From assembly GCF_001542905.1 (NCBI RefSeq), contig NZ_LOAJ01000001.1, positions 2,232,001 to 2,296,000 of the forward strand: a DNA stretch of 64,000 nt. Direction: 5' to 3'. The notes beneath the pieces are model-generated. The model was not told where the DNA came from and did not search any database. It saw only the letters and a list, made by a program, of their open reading frames with translations. Shown here in pieces: positions 8,761 through 18,289 of this stretch (positions are counted from its first letter, which is position 1; each line of letters opens with the position of its first letter). Source of the DNA: Halorubrum aethiopicum. GTDB taxonomy: Archaea; Halobacteriota; Halobacteria; Halobacteriales; Haloferacaceae. The position numbers and the translations under genes are program-made.

Positions 8761-9813
8761 CTACTCCTCGGTCTCGTAGTGGTCGCCCGCCGCCGCCGGG
8801 ATCCGGGTGCGCCCGACCAGCGCGAGCACGACGATCACGACGACGTACGGGATCGTCTGGACCAGCGTGTCCGGGATCGCGTACCCGAGCTGTTGGAGCC
8901 GGATCTGGGTCGCGTCGAGCCCCGCGAACAGCACGCCGGCCCCGAGCGTCCCGAGCGGGTTGTAGTTGCCGAACAGGTACGCCACGATGGCGATGAACCC
9001 CTTCCCCTGGACCATCGTCTCGCCCGAGCCGACGAACTGGCCGATCGAGAGCGCGAGCGCCGACCCGCCGACGCCGGAGAGGACGCCCGACAGCAACACC
9101 CCCGCGTACCGCACCCGCGAGACCGAGACGCCCACCGTGTCGAGCGCCTTCGGGTTTTCGCCGGAGGCCCGGAGGTGTTTGCCGAACGCGGTGCGGTTCA
9201 GCGTCCACCAGGAGGCGGCCGTCGCGACGACGACCATCGCCGCGGAGTAGCGCCACCCGACGCTCGCGCCGAGGTTCGGCGTGTTGACGCCGCCGAAGAA
9301 GACGGTCGACATGAACGGCGCGAGCCCCAAGGCGATCAGCCACACCGCCAGCCCGGCGATGATCTGGTCCGCCTTGAACTCGATACAGACCACGGCGAAG
9401 ACCCCGGCGAGCAGCGTCGAGGCGACGATCCCGGCGAGGAATCCGACCCAGATCGCGGGGACGCCGAGGAGCGCGTTCCCGGAGCCGATCACCGACGCGA
9501 TGTAGACCGAGGCGAACGCCGAGATGATCAACAGCCCCTCGAGGCCGATGTTGATGACCCCGCTCTTCTCGGCGAAGATGCCGCCGAGCCCGGCGAGGAC
9601 GATGGGTGCCGCGAGCCGCGCCGTCGACGCGGCGGTCCCCGTCGAGAAGACGATGCCCGCCAGGTCGCCGGCGATCGAGTCGGGGAACGCGACGCCGAGC
9701 AGGCCCAGCGCTCCCAGCGTTCCGACGACGCCCACGACGAGGGACCGCACGTAGTCGTCGTCGATCAGGGCGTCGAGTATCGGCACGGGGACGTCCGCGA
9801 GCGGGTTACGCAT
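8761..9813 (-). CDS. ABC transporter permease 2 (nucleoside / simple-sugar type)
   Basis: This is an integral membrane protein of about 350 residues. It has the signature KSGVINIGLEGLLIISA (around residue 83) of the BmpA-associated, RbsC-related permeases that import nucleosides or simple sugars (NupQ/YufQ type). I prefer the ATG at 9811-9813 to the GTG three codons upstream. Either way the start overlaps the end of permease 1 (8 or 17 bases), so the genes are translationally coupled. The C-terminus is short and acidic (HYETEE). The partner subunits are the ATPase and permease 1 upstream. Confidence 0.87.
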   Translation of the reverse strand: MRNPLADVPVPILDALIDDDYVRSLVVGVVGTLGALGLLGVAFPDSIAGDLAGIVFSTGTAASTARLAAPIVLAGLGGIFAEKSGVINIGLEGLLIISAFASVYIASVIGSGNALLGVPAIWVGFLAGIVASTLLAGVFAVVCIEFKADQIIAGLAVWLIALGLAPFMSTVFFGGVNTPNLGASVGWRYSAAMVVVATAASWWTLNRTAFGKHLRASGENPKALDTVGVSVSRVRYAGVLLSGVLSGVGGSALALSIGQFVGSGETMVQGKGFIAIVAYLFGNYNPLGTLGAGVLFAGLDATQIRLQQLGYAIPDTLVQTIPYVVVIVVLALVGRTRIPAAAGDHYETEE

Positions 9814-11152
9814 CCGCCTCACCTCCCTCGGTCGCCGCGACGGCTGCGCCGGTCGCCCCGTCGTCGCCCCCGTCGGCGTCGTCCGCGTTCGCCTCCGACC
9901 CGCCCGATCCTCCCGGTCCGCCCGAACGCAGCCCGGCGTATCGTCCGGCCATCCGGAAGAACTCCGGCATGGCCACGAAGAGGATGATGAGCCCGCGTAA
10001 CACCCCGACGAGCTCCGTCGGAACGTCGGTCCGGAACCCGATCTCGAGCGCCCCGCCCTTCAGGATGCCGAACAGGAACGCGGCGGGCAACACGCCGAGC
10101 GGGTTGTTCCCGGCCAGGATCGAGACGGTGATCCCGTCGAACCCGAGATCGGGGACGGACGCGATCCACCGTCCCTCCGACATCAGCACCCACACCGCGC
10201 CGCCGACGCCGCCCAGCGCGCCCGAGAGCGTCATCGCCCGCACGGTCGTCAGCTTCGCGTTCACGCCGCCGTACTCCGCGGCGGCCGCCTGGACCCCGCT
10301 CGTCCGCAGGTCGTAGCCGAACGACGTGTGTTCGACGAGGTAGTAGAGCGCGCCGATGAATCCGACCCCGACGGCCAGCGCGAGCAGGGCGAAGTCGCTG
10401 GACCCCGGGAACAGCCAGGACGAGAACTGCGCGTGCTCGGGGACGTACCGCGTCGCGACGACGGAGGAGCCCTCGGCGCGGAACACCTCCAACACCAGCA
10501 CGTACGCGACGTTCGCGGCGACGAAGTTGAGCATGATCGTCGTGATCACCTCGTTGGCGTCGGCGTACGCCTTCAACGCGCCGGGTATCGCGCCCCAGAG
10601 GCCGCCGCCGACCGCGCCCGCGAAGGTGCCGACGGCGACGAGGACGACCCCGGAGACCGGGCCGGCGGGGAGCAGCGGCGCGAGCGCGAGCACCGTCAGC
10701 GCGGTCGCGAGCGCGCCGACGACGAGCTGCCCCTGCGTCCCGATGTTGAACAGGCCCGCGCGGAACGCGACCGCGACCGAGAGCCCGGTGAATATCAAAA
10801 GCGTCGTCTCCGAGAGCGTGAGCCCGAACGAGAGGTTGAACGGGGTCCACCCCGGGTTGAAGACGCCCGGCTCGCCGATCGCGAGCGGGTAGCCGAGCGC
10901 CCCGTTGAACAGCACGGCGTACACCTGGAACGGGTCATAACAGAACCCGAGCCCGGTGACCGGCATCGTCCAGGCGGCGGCGCTACACTCCGCGATCCGT
11001 CCGGAGACGAGCACGATGACGAAGCCGACGGCGATCGACAACAGGATCGCCGCGAGGCTGATGAGGACCCGCTCGGCGACGGTGCGGTCGACGAAGGGCT
11101 CGAGCACGCGGCGGACGGGCCCCGGGAGCCGCCCGCCGTCGCGTCGGCTCAC
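9806..11152 (-). CDS. ABC transporter permease 1 (nucleoside / simple-sugar type)
   Basis: This 448-residue integral membrane protein carries the family signature FRAGLFNIGTQGQLVVGALA around residue 130, matching NupP/YufP-type permeases of BmpA-dependent importers. It starts with GTG, and that GTG overlaps the ATPase stop (GTGA), a classical coupled junction. The last 35 residues are Gly/Asp/Ala-rich (SGGPGGSGGSEANADD) and probably a disordered cytoplasmic tail, longer than in bacterial homologues. It should form the membrane channel with permease 2. Confidence 0.87.
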   Translation of the reverse strand: MSRRDGGRLPGPVRRVLEPFVDRTVAERVLISLAAILLSIAVGFVIVLVSGRIAECSAAAWTMPVTGLGFCYDPFQVYAVLFNGALGYPLAIGEPGVFNPGWTPFNLSFGLTLSETTLLIFTGLSVAVAFRAGLFNIGTQGQLVVGALATALTVLALAPLLPAGPVSGVVLVAVGTFAGAVGGGLWGAIPGALKAYADANEVITTIMLNFVAANVAYVLVLEVFRAEGSSVVATRYVPEHAQFSSWLFPGSSDFALLALAVGVGFIGALYYLVEHTSFGYDLRTSGVQAAAAEYGGVNAKLTTVRAMTLSGALGGVGGAVWVLMSEGRWIASVPDLGFDGITVSILAGNNPLGVLPAAFLFGILKGGALEIGFRTDVPTELVGVLRGLIILFVAMPEFFRMAGRYAGLRSGGPGGSGGSEANADDADGGDDGATGAAVAATEGGEADA

Positions 11153-12822
11153 GCGTCCACCCCCTCGTCCGCGGCGGGGTCACGGTCGAGAGCCCCGTCG
11201 TCGCCGTCTTCCCCGGATCCGTCGCCAGTCCCGCCGAGGTCGTCGCCGCTCCCGGCGAGCCCGTCGTCGACCGTGTCGTGGATCGCCGCGCCCGAGACGC
11301 TCCCGTCGTCGAGCGTCTCGCCGGCCATCAGCAGGCCGATCTCCTCTTCGGTCACCGTGGCGGGGTCGACGACGCCGGTGAACTCCCCCTCGTGGATCAC
11401 GGCGAGCCGGTCGGAGAGCCCCTGGACCTCGTCGAGCTTCGAGGAGACGAGCAGTATCGCCTTCCCCTCGGCGCGCAGCTCGAGCAGCCGGTCGTGGAGG
11501 AACTCCGTGGAGCCGATGTCGACGCCGCGGGTCGGGTGGGTCGCGACGACCAGGTCCGGGTCGCGCTCGAACTCCCGGCCGACGATGAACTTCTGTTGGT
11601 TCCCCCCCGAGAAGGACTCCGCGTCCGCGTCGGGATTCGGCGGCCGAACGTCGTACGCCTCGATCACCGACTCGGCGTGTTCGGCCGACGCCTCCCAGTC
11701 GATCCGCCCTCCCGACGCGAACGGCGGGTCGTGTTGGCTCCCCAGGATGCCGTTCTGTACGAGGTCGTAGGACATCACCAGCCCCCGCTCGTGGCGGTCC
11801 TCGGGGACGAACGCCATCCCGCGGTCGATGTGTTCCCGGCGGGTCGCGCCAGCCATCGACTCGCCGAGGTACTCGACGGAGCCCGAGGACGGCTCGCGCA
11901 TCCCGGTGATCGCCTCGACCAGCTGGAGCTGGCCGTTGCCGTCGACGCCCGCGATCCCGAGCACCTCGCCCTCGCGAAGCTCGAAGGAGATCCCCGAGAC
12001 GGCCTCGACCCCCCGGTCGTCCTCGACGTGGAGGTCCGTCACCTCGAGCACGCGGTCGCCGGGCTCCCGCGGCGTCGTCGCCGGCTCCATCAGCACCTCG
12101 CGGCCGACCATCATCTCCGCGAGCTCCTCGCGGGTCACGTCCCCGGCGGCGACGGTGCCGACGTTGACGCCGTCGCGGAGGACCGTGATCTCGTCGGCGG
12201 CCGACAGCGCCTCGCCGAGCTTGTGCGAGATGAAGATTATCGTCTTCCCCTGCTCCGTCAGCTCCTCGAAGACGTCGTACAGCTCCTCGACCTCCTGGGG
12301 AGTCAACACCGCGGTCGGCTCGTCCATGATCAGGACCTCCGCGCCGCGGTACAGCGCCTTCAGGATCTCGACGCGCTGTTGTACCCCGACCGACACGTCC
12401 TCGATCCGGGCGTCGGGGTCGACGTCGAAGCCGTAGCGCTCGCTCAGTTCGACCACCGCCTCGCGGGCCGCCGCCTCGTCGACGCGGAGCCCGCCCCACG
12501 TCCGCGGCTCGTTTCCTAAGACGACGTTCTCCCACACCGTCATCGGGTCGACGAGCATGAAGTGCTGGTGGATCATGCCGATCCCGGCGTCGATCGCGTC
12601 GCGCGGGGACGCGAACGAGCGGGGCTCGCCGTCGACGACGACCCGTCCCTCGGTCGGCCGGTAGAGCCCGTACAGCACGTTCATCAGCGTCGTCTTGCCG
12701 GCCCCGTTCTCGCCGAGGAGGGCGTGGACGCTGCCCCGCTCTATCGCGAGGTCCACGTCGTCGTTGGCGACGACCCCGGGGAACCGCTTCGTGATACCGT
12801 CAAGGTGGACCGCCGGGTTCAT
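11149..12822 (-). CDS. ABC transporter ATP-binding protein, tandem ATPase (nucleoside / simple-sugar type)
   Basis: The protein has 557 residues with two ABC domains. Domain 1 has Walker A LLGENGAGKTTLMN (around 35), a signature-like VSVGVQQRVEIL (around 144) and Walker B VLIMDEPTAVL. Domain 2 has a degenerate P-loop IAGVDGNGQLQL, which is normal for the RbsA/NupO class, the signature FSGGNQQKFIVGREF, and Walker B VVATHPTRGVDI. It powers import through the two downstream permeases. The acidic tail of about 40 residues (GSGDDLGGTGDGSGED) is a halophilic extension. The divergent MFS gene begins 152 bases away, so the promoters face away from each other. Confidence 0.9.
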   Translation of the reverse strand: MNPAVHLDGITKRFPGVVANDDVDLAIERGSVHALLGENGAGKTTLMNVLYGLYRPTEGRVVVDGEPRSFASPRDAIDAGIGMIHQHFMLVDPMTVWENVVLGNEPRTWGGLRVDEAAAREAVVELSERYGFDVDPDARIEDVSVGVQQRVEILKALYRGAEVLIMDEPTAVLTPQEVEELYDVFEELTEQGKTIIFISHKLGEALSAADEITVLRDGVNVGTVAAGDVTREELAEMMVGREVLMEPATTPREPGDRVLEVTDLHVEDDRGVEAVSGISFELREGEVLGIAGVDGNGQLQLVEAITGMREPSSGSVEYLGESMAGATRREHIDRGMAFVPEDRHERGLVMSYDLVQNGILGSQHDPPFASGGRIDWEASAEHAESVIEAYDVRPPNPDADAESFSGGNQQKFIVGREFERDPDLVVATHPTRGVDIGSTEFLHDRLLELRAEGKAILLVSSKLDEVQGLSDRLAVIHEGEFTGVVDPATVTEEEIGLLMAGETLDDGSVSGAAIHDTVDDGLAGSGDDLGGTGDGSGEDGDDGALDRDPAADEGVDA

Positions 12823-12973
12823 TCACCCGTAACTCCGTGTGCGAGGCAAAAAGACCGCGGGTTCGTCGTCGAAGCGGTCGCGCGTCGTTGACGCGTGCGG
12901 TCCGGTCGTCGATACGTACGATCCGGGTCGCCGCCAGGCGTACCGTTATCTCCCCGGCATCTCTGGTGACCGT

Positions 12974-14140
12974 ATGGTCTCACGGTTCTGGCGGATCGTG
13001 ACGGCCGTGACGGTCTGGCACGTCGCCGCCAGCGTCTGCTACTACGCGGTGTACGCCGGGACGCCGATCGCTCGGGACGCGTTCGACCTGACGGGCCTGG
13101 AGGTCGGCATCGTCATCGCCGCGCTCACGCTCGGCTACGCCGTCTCGCTTTTGCCGTTCGGGGTCGCGACCGACCGCTTCGGCGAGCGGCGCACGCTGAC
13201 CGTCGGGCTGGTCGGCCTCTCCGCCGGCGCGCTCGGCGTCGCGGTCGCGCCGACGTACCCACTCTTCCTCCTCGCCGCGTTCCTCCTCGGGTCGATGTAC
13301 GGGAGCGCGACGCCGGGGACGAACAAGGCGATCTTCGACCGGATCGAGCCGGGCAGCCAGCACCGCGCGATCGGGATCAAACAGGTCGGCCCGACCGTCG
13401 GGAGCGCGGTCGGCGCGCTCCTCGTGACCGGGACCGCCGGCCTCGTCTTCCCGCGGTTCGGCTTCCTGCTCGCCGCCGCGGTCGGGTTCGTCGTCGCCGG
13501 GGGCTTCTGGACGACGTACCGCCGTGCGAGTCCGAGCGAGGCCACGTCGCCCGACTTCCGCGCGCTGTCGTCGAACCCGGCGTACCTCGTCCTGCTGCTC
13601 TCGGGGGTGTGTCTGGGGTCCGCGTTCTACACGACGACCGGCTACGTCACCCTCTTCGTCGGCGAGTCCGTCGGCGCGTCGGTCGCGGTCGCCGGCGCGG
13701 TCCTCGCGTCCACGCAGGTCGCGAGCAGCGCCGGGAAGGTGGCGGTGGGGTCGCTCGCGGACGCCCTTCCCGGGCCGGCCCGGACGCGAACGGGCGGGAT
13801 CCTCGTCGTCCAGGCGGCCGGCGGCGGGGTCCTCTACTTCCTCCTCCCGGCGACGGGGTCCGTCCTCGCCGCCAGCGTCATCTTCGCCGGGATCGGGGCG
13901 CTCGTCATGGGTTCGACCGGCCTCTACTACTCGTGTCTCTCAACGCTCGTCGAGGAGGAGAAGCTGGGGGCCGCCTCGGCCGCCGGACAGCTCGCGGTCA
14001 CCGCCAGCGGGCTGTTCGCGCCGCCCGCCTTCGGCTACCTCGTCGACGTCAGCGGGTACGCGGCCGCGTGGTCCCTTCTGGGCGTCCTCTCGCTCGCGGG
14101 GGCCGGGCTCGCGTCACTCGTCGTCGCCGACGCCGTGTGA
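12974..14140 (+). CDS. MFS transporter
   Basis: I place the start at the ATG at 12974 (388 residues) because the first membrane helix (VTAVTVWHVAASVCYYAVYAG) follows within ten residues; the open frame upstream is not membrane-like. Twelve hydrophobic segments are visible. The MFS loop motif appears as GVATDRFGERRTLTVGL after helix 2, and GSLADALPGPARTR in the second half is the matching loop. The substrate is unknown. The gene sits on the opposite strand between the BmpA-type binding-protein gene and the ATPase gene of the ABC importer, which looks like an insertion into an older operon. Confidence 0.85.
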   Translation: MVSRFWRIVTAVTVWHVAASVCYYAVYAGTPIARDAFDLTGLEVGIVIAALTLGYAVSLLPFGVATDRFGERRTLTVGLVGLSAGALGVAVAPTYPLFLLAAFLLGSMYGSATPGTNKAIFDRIEPGSQHRAIGIKQVGPTVGSAVGALLVTGTAGLVFPRFGFLLAAAVGFVVAGGFWTTYRRASPSEATSPDFRALSSNPAYLVLLLSGVCLGSAFYTTTGYVTLFVGESVGASVAVAGAVLASTQVASSAGKVAVGSLADALPGPARTRTGGILVVQAAGGGVLYFLLPATGSVLAASVIFAGIGALVMGSTGLYYSCLSTLVEEEKLGAASAAGQLAVTASGLFAPPAFGYLVDVSGYAAAWSLLGVLSLAGAGLASLVVADAV

Positions 14141-14194
14141 GCGGTTCCGCCGCCGGGACGGGGTCGTCGCCGGGACGAAGTCGTCGCGGCCGGA

Positions 14195-15301
14195 TCAGGT
14201 GTCGCCGGTCTCCGTCGGTACGTCGATGTCGCCGGCGATGATCGCATCGCGGGCGTCGGAGACCGCGGTCACGATCTCGTCGGGAACCTGGCCGCCGATC
14301 TCGTCGCCGTAGACGCACTCGACGCCGTTGGATTCGAGCCCGAGTGCGATCGACTCGCCGCCTCGGTGCTCGCCGTCGATGACGTTCGAGACGGACTCGT
14401 AGACGGCGGTGTCGACGCGTTTCACCATCGACGCGACGATCACGTCGGAGAACTCCGGCTCGGTGATCGACTGGTCGAGGTCGACCCCGAAGGCGAACCG
14501 ACCCTCCTCCTGGGCCGCCTGGAACACCCCGACGCCGGTCGCGCCCGAGGCGTGGTAGACGATGTCCGCGCCGCTCTGGTACATCGAGAGCGCCGCCTCC
14601 TGGCCGCCCGAGGGGTCGGCGTAGCTGCCGACGTAGCTCGTGGTGACGTCGACGTCGTCGGCCGCGTAGTCGACGCCCGCCTCGAAGCCGGCCTGGAACC
14701 GGCGGATGACCGGGCTGTCGACCCCGCCGACGAAGCCGAGGTTCGTCGAGTCGGGGTCGGTCGAGCCGGCGCCGGCCGAGAAGTCGGTCTCGGTCAGGCG
14801 CGCGGCGAGCACGCCCATCAGGAACGAGCCCTCGTGCTCGCGGAAGACGTAGCTCGCGACGTTGTCCTCCTCGACCACGGAGTCGACGAGCATGAAGTCC
14901 TGGTCGGGGAACTCCGGCGCGTTCTCCGCGAGCGCGTCGGTCTGGTTGAAGCCGATACACGACACCAGGTCGTAGTCGGGGTCCGTCGAGCTGGCGTAGC
15001 GCTGCTGGAAGTCGCCGAACTCGCCGGTCCCCTCGGGCTGGGACTCGTCGTACGCGATGCCGAACTCCTCTTCGGCCTGGAGAAGCCCCTGCTGGGCCGC
15101 GTCGTTGAACGAGTTGTCTCCGAGCCCACCGTCGGAGTAGACGATGCCCACGGTCGCCGGGACGTCGTCGGAGCCGCCGTCACCGGAGCCGTCGCCTCCC
15201 GATCCGTCCCCGCCCGGTCCGCCGCTACAGCCCGCGAGGCCGACGAGGCCCGCCGCGCTCGCCGCTTTCAGGAACCGCCGCCGTTCGATGTCGGATGCCA
15301 T
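14195..15301 (-). CDS. BMP-family lipoprotein, substrate-binding protein of the ABC importer
   Basis: The start chosen is the ATG at 15299-15301 (368 residues), which leaves a Tat signal directly at the N-terminus: ERRRFLKAASAAGLVGLAGC, with the lipobox Cys at about residue 25. A Gly/Ser/Asp linker (GGPGGDGSGGDGSGDGG) tethers the mature domain to the membrane. The binding domain has BmpA features: VGIVYSDGGLGDNSFND, SCIGFNQTDAL, LGFVGGVDSPVIRRFQAGF and DIVYHASGATGVGVF. BmpA/Med proteins bind nucleosides or related ligands. It is the fourth component of the importer encoded at 8761-12822, although the MFS gene lies between them. Confidence 0.9.
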   Translation of the reverse strand: MASDIERRRFLKAASAAGLVGLAGCSGGPGGDGSGGDGSGDGGSDDVPATVGIVYSDGGLGDNSFNDAAQQGLLQAEEEFGIAYDESQPEGTGEFGDFQQRYASSTDPDYDLVSCIGFNQTDALAENAPEFPDQDFMLVDSVVEEDNVASYVFREHEGSFLMGVLAARLTETDFSAGAGSTDPDSTNLGFVGGVDSPVIRRFQAGFEAGVDYAADDVDVTTSYVGSYADPSGGQEAALSMYQSGADIVYHASGATGVGVFQAAQEEGRFAFGVDLDQSITEPEFSDVIVASMVKRVDTAVYESVSNVIDGEHRGGESIALGLESNGVECVYGDEIGGQVPDEIVTAVSDARDAIIAGDIDVPTETGDT

Positions 15302-15398
15302 ATCGTGTAGGAACCCGTGCGAACGCGGCATAAACGCGTCGCTCTCGGCGGCAGAGCCGACTCTCCGCGGGATCGAGGGCGCTCCGTCGCCGCGGTCC

Positions 15399-16907
15399 TC
15401 AGTTCTCGACGTCGGCGACGGCCGCCTCGACGACCTCCCGAACCGCCTCGACCAGGTCGTCGACGTCGTCGCTCTCGGCGTACACCCTGACGTACGGCTC
15501 GGTTCCGGAGGGACGGACGAGCGTCCACGACGCGTCGGGGAACTCCAGGCGGACCCCGTGGTCGGTGTCGACGGTCGCGTTCTCGAAGGCCGACGGGAGC
15601 CGCTCGGTCAGCCGCTCCATGGCCCGCTCCTTGCGCCCGTCCGGGCAGTCGACGCTGACCTTCCGGTACGGCCGCTCCGTGACCGGCTCGCGGAGCGACT
15701 CCAGCCCCTCGCTCGCGACGAGTTCGGCGATCACGGCCGCCGAGCAGACGCCGTCGATCCAGCCGCCGAAGGCCGTGTGGACGTGCTTCCACGGCTCCGC
15801 GGCGAAGACGACCTCGGCGTCGTCCCCCGTCTCCTCGTCGGCCGCCGAGGGCGCCTCCTCCCGTGCCGCCCGTCCCGCCTCCTCCCGCACCGCCGCGATC
15901 CCCTCGTGGAGCGCCCCGAGCCGGACGCGCTCGACGCGGCCGCCGGCCGCGCGGACGCGCTCGTCGATCCGGCCGGAGGCGTTCGGGGTCGTCACCACCA
16001 CCGGATCGGCGGCGTCGCTCGCCCGGACGTATCGCTCGGCGAGGATCGCCAGGACGGTGTCCTCGTGGACGACCTCTCCCTCGGCGTCGACGACGACGAT
16101 CCGGTCCGCGTCGCCGTCGTGGCCGATCCCGAAGGCGAACCCGTCGCCGTCGCGTCCCGGCTCGTCGACGCCTTCGTTCGCGTCGGCCACGAACGCCCGG
16201 AGGTCGCGAAGCGTCTCCGGCGTGGGCTTGCTCCCGCGGCCGGGGAAGTGGCCGTCGACGTTCCCGTTGAGCGTGACCGCCGTCGCGCCGAGCTCGCGGA
16301 GGACGGTCGGGGTCGCCGGGGCGGCCATCCCGTTGCCGCAGTCGACCGCGATCCGGAGACCCTCGAGAGGAGAGTCGGTCCCGTCGCCGGCGACCGCGAA
16401 CTCCGCCGCGTACTCGCCGACGTCGTCGAGGTAGTCGTGGAGGGTGTCGATCCGGTCGGGCTCCGTCCACGCGTCCCACGCCGCGGGCGGCTCCTCGGCC
16501 TCGACGCGCGCCTCGATCGCCCGCTCCAGGTCGCGGTCGAACTCGACGCCGTCGCGGAAGAGCTTGATCCCGTTGTCCGACGGGGGGTTGTGCGAGGCGG
16601 TGAGCATGACGCCGTAGCGCCCCCGCGAGGCGTGTGCCAACGCCGGCGTCGGGAGCCGCCCCGCCCGCGAGACCGTCGCGCCGCCGGAGGCGAGCCCGGC
16701 CTCCGCCGCGGCCGCGATCGCCGGTCCGCTCACCCGACCGTCGCGAGCGAGGACGACCTCCGGAGCCACCTCGTCGCCCGCGTCACCCGCGCCAGCCTCC
16801 AGTTCCCGCGCCTCCGCCGCCACCGCGCGACCGACCGCGAGCGCGAGCTCCGGCGTCACCCGCTCCTCGACGCGGCCGCGAACCCCCGCGGTTCCGAACA
16901 GTTCCAT
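15399..16907 (-). CDS. phosphohexomutase (phosphoglucosamine / phosphomannomutase type)
   Basis: This is a 502-residue alpha-D-phosphohexomutase. The phosphoserine loop TASHNPPS is at 103-110 with catalytic S105, the metal loop HDGDADR lies near residue 245, and the sugar-binding loop PSGTEPYVRVY is near the C-terminus. The N-terminus MELFGTAGVRG is the GlmM-like variant. The enzyme interconverts hexose 1- and 6-phosphates for glycosylation or amino-sugar synthesis; which sugar cannot be settled. It is about 45 residues longer than usual, mainly from two acidic inserts (around residues 40-48 and 305-325, AGRAAREEAPSAADEETGDD). Confidence 0.87.
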   Translation of the reverse strand: MELFGTAGVRGRVEERVTPELALAVGRAVAAEARELEAGAGDAGDEVAPEVVLARDGRVSGPAIAAAAEAGLASGGATVSRAGRLPTPALAHASRGRYGVMLTASHNPPSDNGIKLFRDGVEFDRDLERAIEARVEAEEPPAAWDAWTEPDRIDTLHDYLDDVGEYAAEFAVAGDGTDSPLEGLRIAVDCGNGMAAPATPTVLRELGATAVTLNGNVDGHFPGRGSKPTPETLRDLRAFVADANEGVDEPGRDGDGFAFGIGHDGDADRIVVVDAEGEVVHEDTVLAILAERYVRASDAADPVVVTTPNASGRIDERVRAAGGRVERVRLGALHEGIAAVREEAGRAAREEAPSAADEETGDDAEVVFAAEPWKHVHTAFGGWIDGVCSAAVIAELVASEGLESLREPVTERPYRKVSVDCPDGRKERAMERLTERLPSAFENATVDTDHGVRLEFPDASWTLVRPSGTEPYVRVYAESDDVDDLVEAVREVVEAAVADVEN

Positions 16908-17072
16908 GTCGACCCGATCGCCCGCCGGTCGTTAGTACCCGTCGGTCCGGGCGGCGGTCGTCGGGAACGACGGCGGGACTGACGCTCGAATCCCGCTCCA
17001 CGGGTCCGTCGTTCTCGAATCGCGGCGGCGAGCGGTGGCGTTCGTGACGGAGGAGTGAACGAGCGAGCGTCT

Positions 17073-17210
17073 GAGCGGTGGCGCGGCGGCGAGCGGTGGC
17101 GTCGCGGGCGGCGTTGCCGCCGGCTGTCCGAGGCTTCCAGAGACGCGCCGCGTCTCACGGCTGGGATCCCGGCGACGTTCTCCGTGACCGTGTTCACCGC
17201 GACGGAAACG
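17073..17210 (+). repeat. degenerate copy (D) of the dispersed structured repeat
   Basis: The gene-free interval 16908-17350 contains the repeat's opening block GAGCGGTGGCGCG at 17073-17085, echoed at 17089-17100. About 100 bases later comes the closing block GTGTTCACCGCG at 17190-17201, followed by GACGGAAACG. The central conserved blocks (GACTCAAAGGGGC and GGGGCTTTGG) are absent. I read this as an internally deleted copy. The rest of the interval shows only a T-rich promoter-like stretch (17306-17315) before the CPBP gene. Confidence 0.4.
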
Positions 17211-17350
17211 AGGCGTTCTCGAGGGCGGGGTCCGTACCGTCAGCACTCCGCGACGACCGGCCGTTTCAGCCCGTCTGAGGGGTAGGACCTCGGCCGAGTC
17301 GATCAGTTCTTTTTACCGTGAGACCGTGTCGTCCGGTACGGTGATCCCGA

Positions 17351-18208
17351 ATGGCAAGCCCTGACCGAACCCGTCTCACGCTGTTCGTCAGCGTTCTCGC
17401 CGTCTCCGCGGTCCTGCTGTACGCCGTCTCCGGAATCACCGCAGTCAGTCCGATCACGCTTGCGCCGGGATACATGTTCTCCCCGCTGATCGCAGGGCTC
17501 GTCGTCTGTTTCCGCCGGGACGTTCCGCTGTCGGCGGTCGGACTCCGGATCGGCCGGGGACGATGGCTCGCCGTGGCCGCCGTGGGTGCCCTGCCGCTCG
17601 TGACGTTGACGCTCCTCGTCGCGGTCGCCGTCCCCGGTGTCGGATTCGATCCGACGGTCGATCCGACGCCCGGGCTCGAGCTACCCTCGGGGGTTCTCGG
17701 CGTGATAGCGACGTTCGGACTCGTGCTCGGACTCGGAGCGACGGTGAACGCGGTGTTCGCCTTCGGCGAGGAGTTCGGCTGGCGAGGGTATCTGCTGTGG
17801 GAGTTGGCACCGTGGGGGTTCTGGAAGGCGTCGTTCGCTATCGGTGGCCTGTGGGGCGTCTGGCACGCGCCGGTCATCGTCGCCGGCTACAACTACCCCT
17901 CGTTCCCGGTGGTCGGAGTCGTCGCTATGACGGTCGCGTGTGTCTCCTTTTCACCGGTCTACACGTACCTCGTCATCCGATCGGAGTCCGTGCTTGCGGC
18001 GGCGTTACTCCACGGGGTCTTCAACGGGTCCGCCGGTCTCGTTACCGTCTATGCCGTCGCGGACGACGCCGTGCTCAATGAGTTGGTCGCCAGTCCGGTC
18101 GGAGCCGCCGGCGTTCTCGCGTTCGGGCTCGCCGCCGTCGGCATCGCGCTGTCCGGCACGCCGTCGTTGACGCGCGGATCCGCTCACGACGCGACCCCGT
18201 CCACGTAG
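17351..18208 (+). CDS. CPBP-family intramembrane protease
   Basis: This is a 285-residue multi-spanning membrane protein with all three CPBP (Abi/Rce1-like) motifs. They are EEFGWRGYL with E140, E141 and R145; WGVWHAP with its His around residue 176; and LLHGVFNGS with His and Asn around 222-226. Eukaryotic relatives process prenylated proteins; prokaryotic ones act in bacteriocin immunity or regulated proteolysis. The T-rich element CTTTTTACC about 38 bases before the ATG is the likely promoter. The neighbouring regulator gene (18290) starts 82 bases after it in the same direction. Confidence 0.85.
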   Translation: MASPDRTRLTLFVSVLAVSAVLLYAVSGITAVSPITLAPGYMFSPLIAGLVVCFRRDVPLSAVGLRIGRGRWLAVAAVGALPLVTLTLLVAVAVPGVGFDPTVDPTPGLELPSGVLGVIATFGLVLGLGATVNAVFAFGEEFGWRGYLLWELAPWGFWKASFAIGGLWGVWHAPVIVAGYNYPSFPVVGVVAMTVACVSFSPVYTYLVIRSESVLAAALLHGVFNGSAGLVTVYAVADDAVLNELVASPVGAAGVLAFGLAAVGIALSGTPSLTRGSAHDATPST

Positions 18209-18289
18209 GGTCGCGACGGCCGCGACGCGCTCGTGGACCGGTCTTCGGCGCAGACGCTATTGGGAGTGAGTGAGAACGAACGTCCGCGT

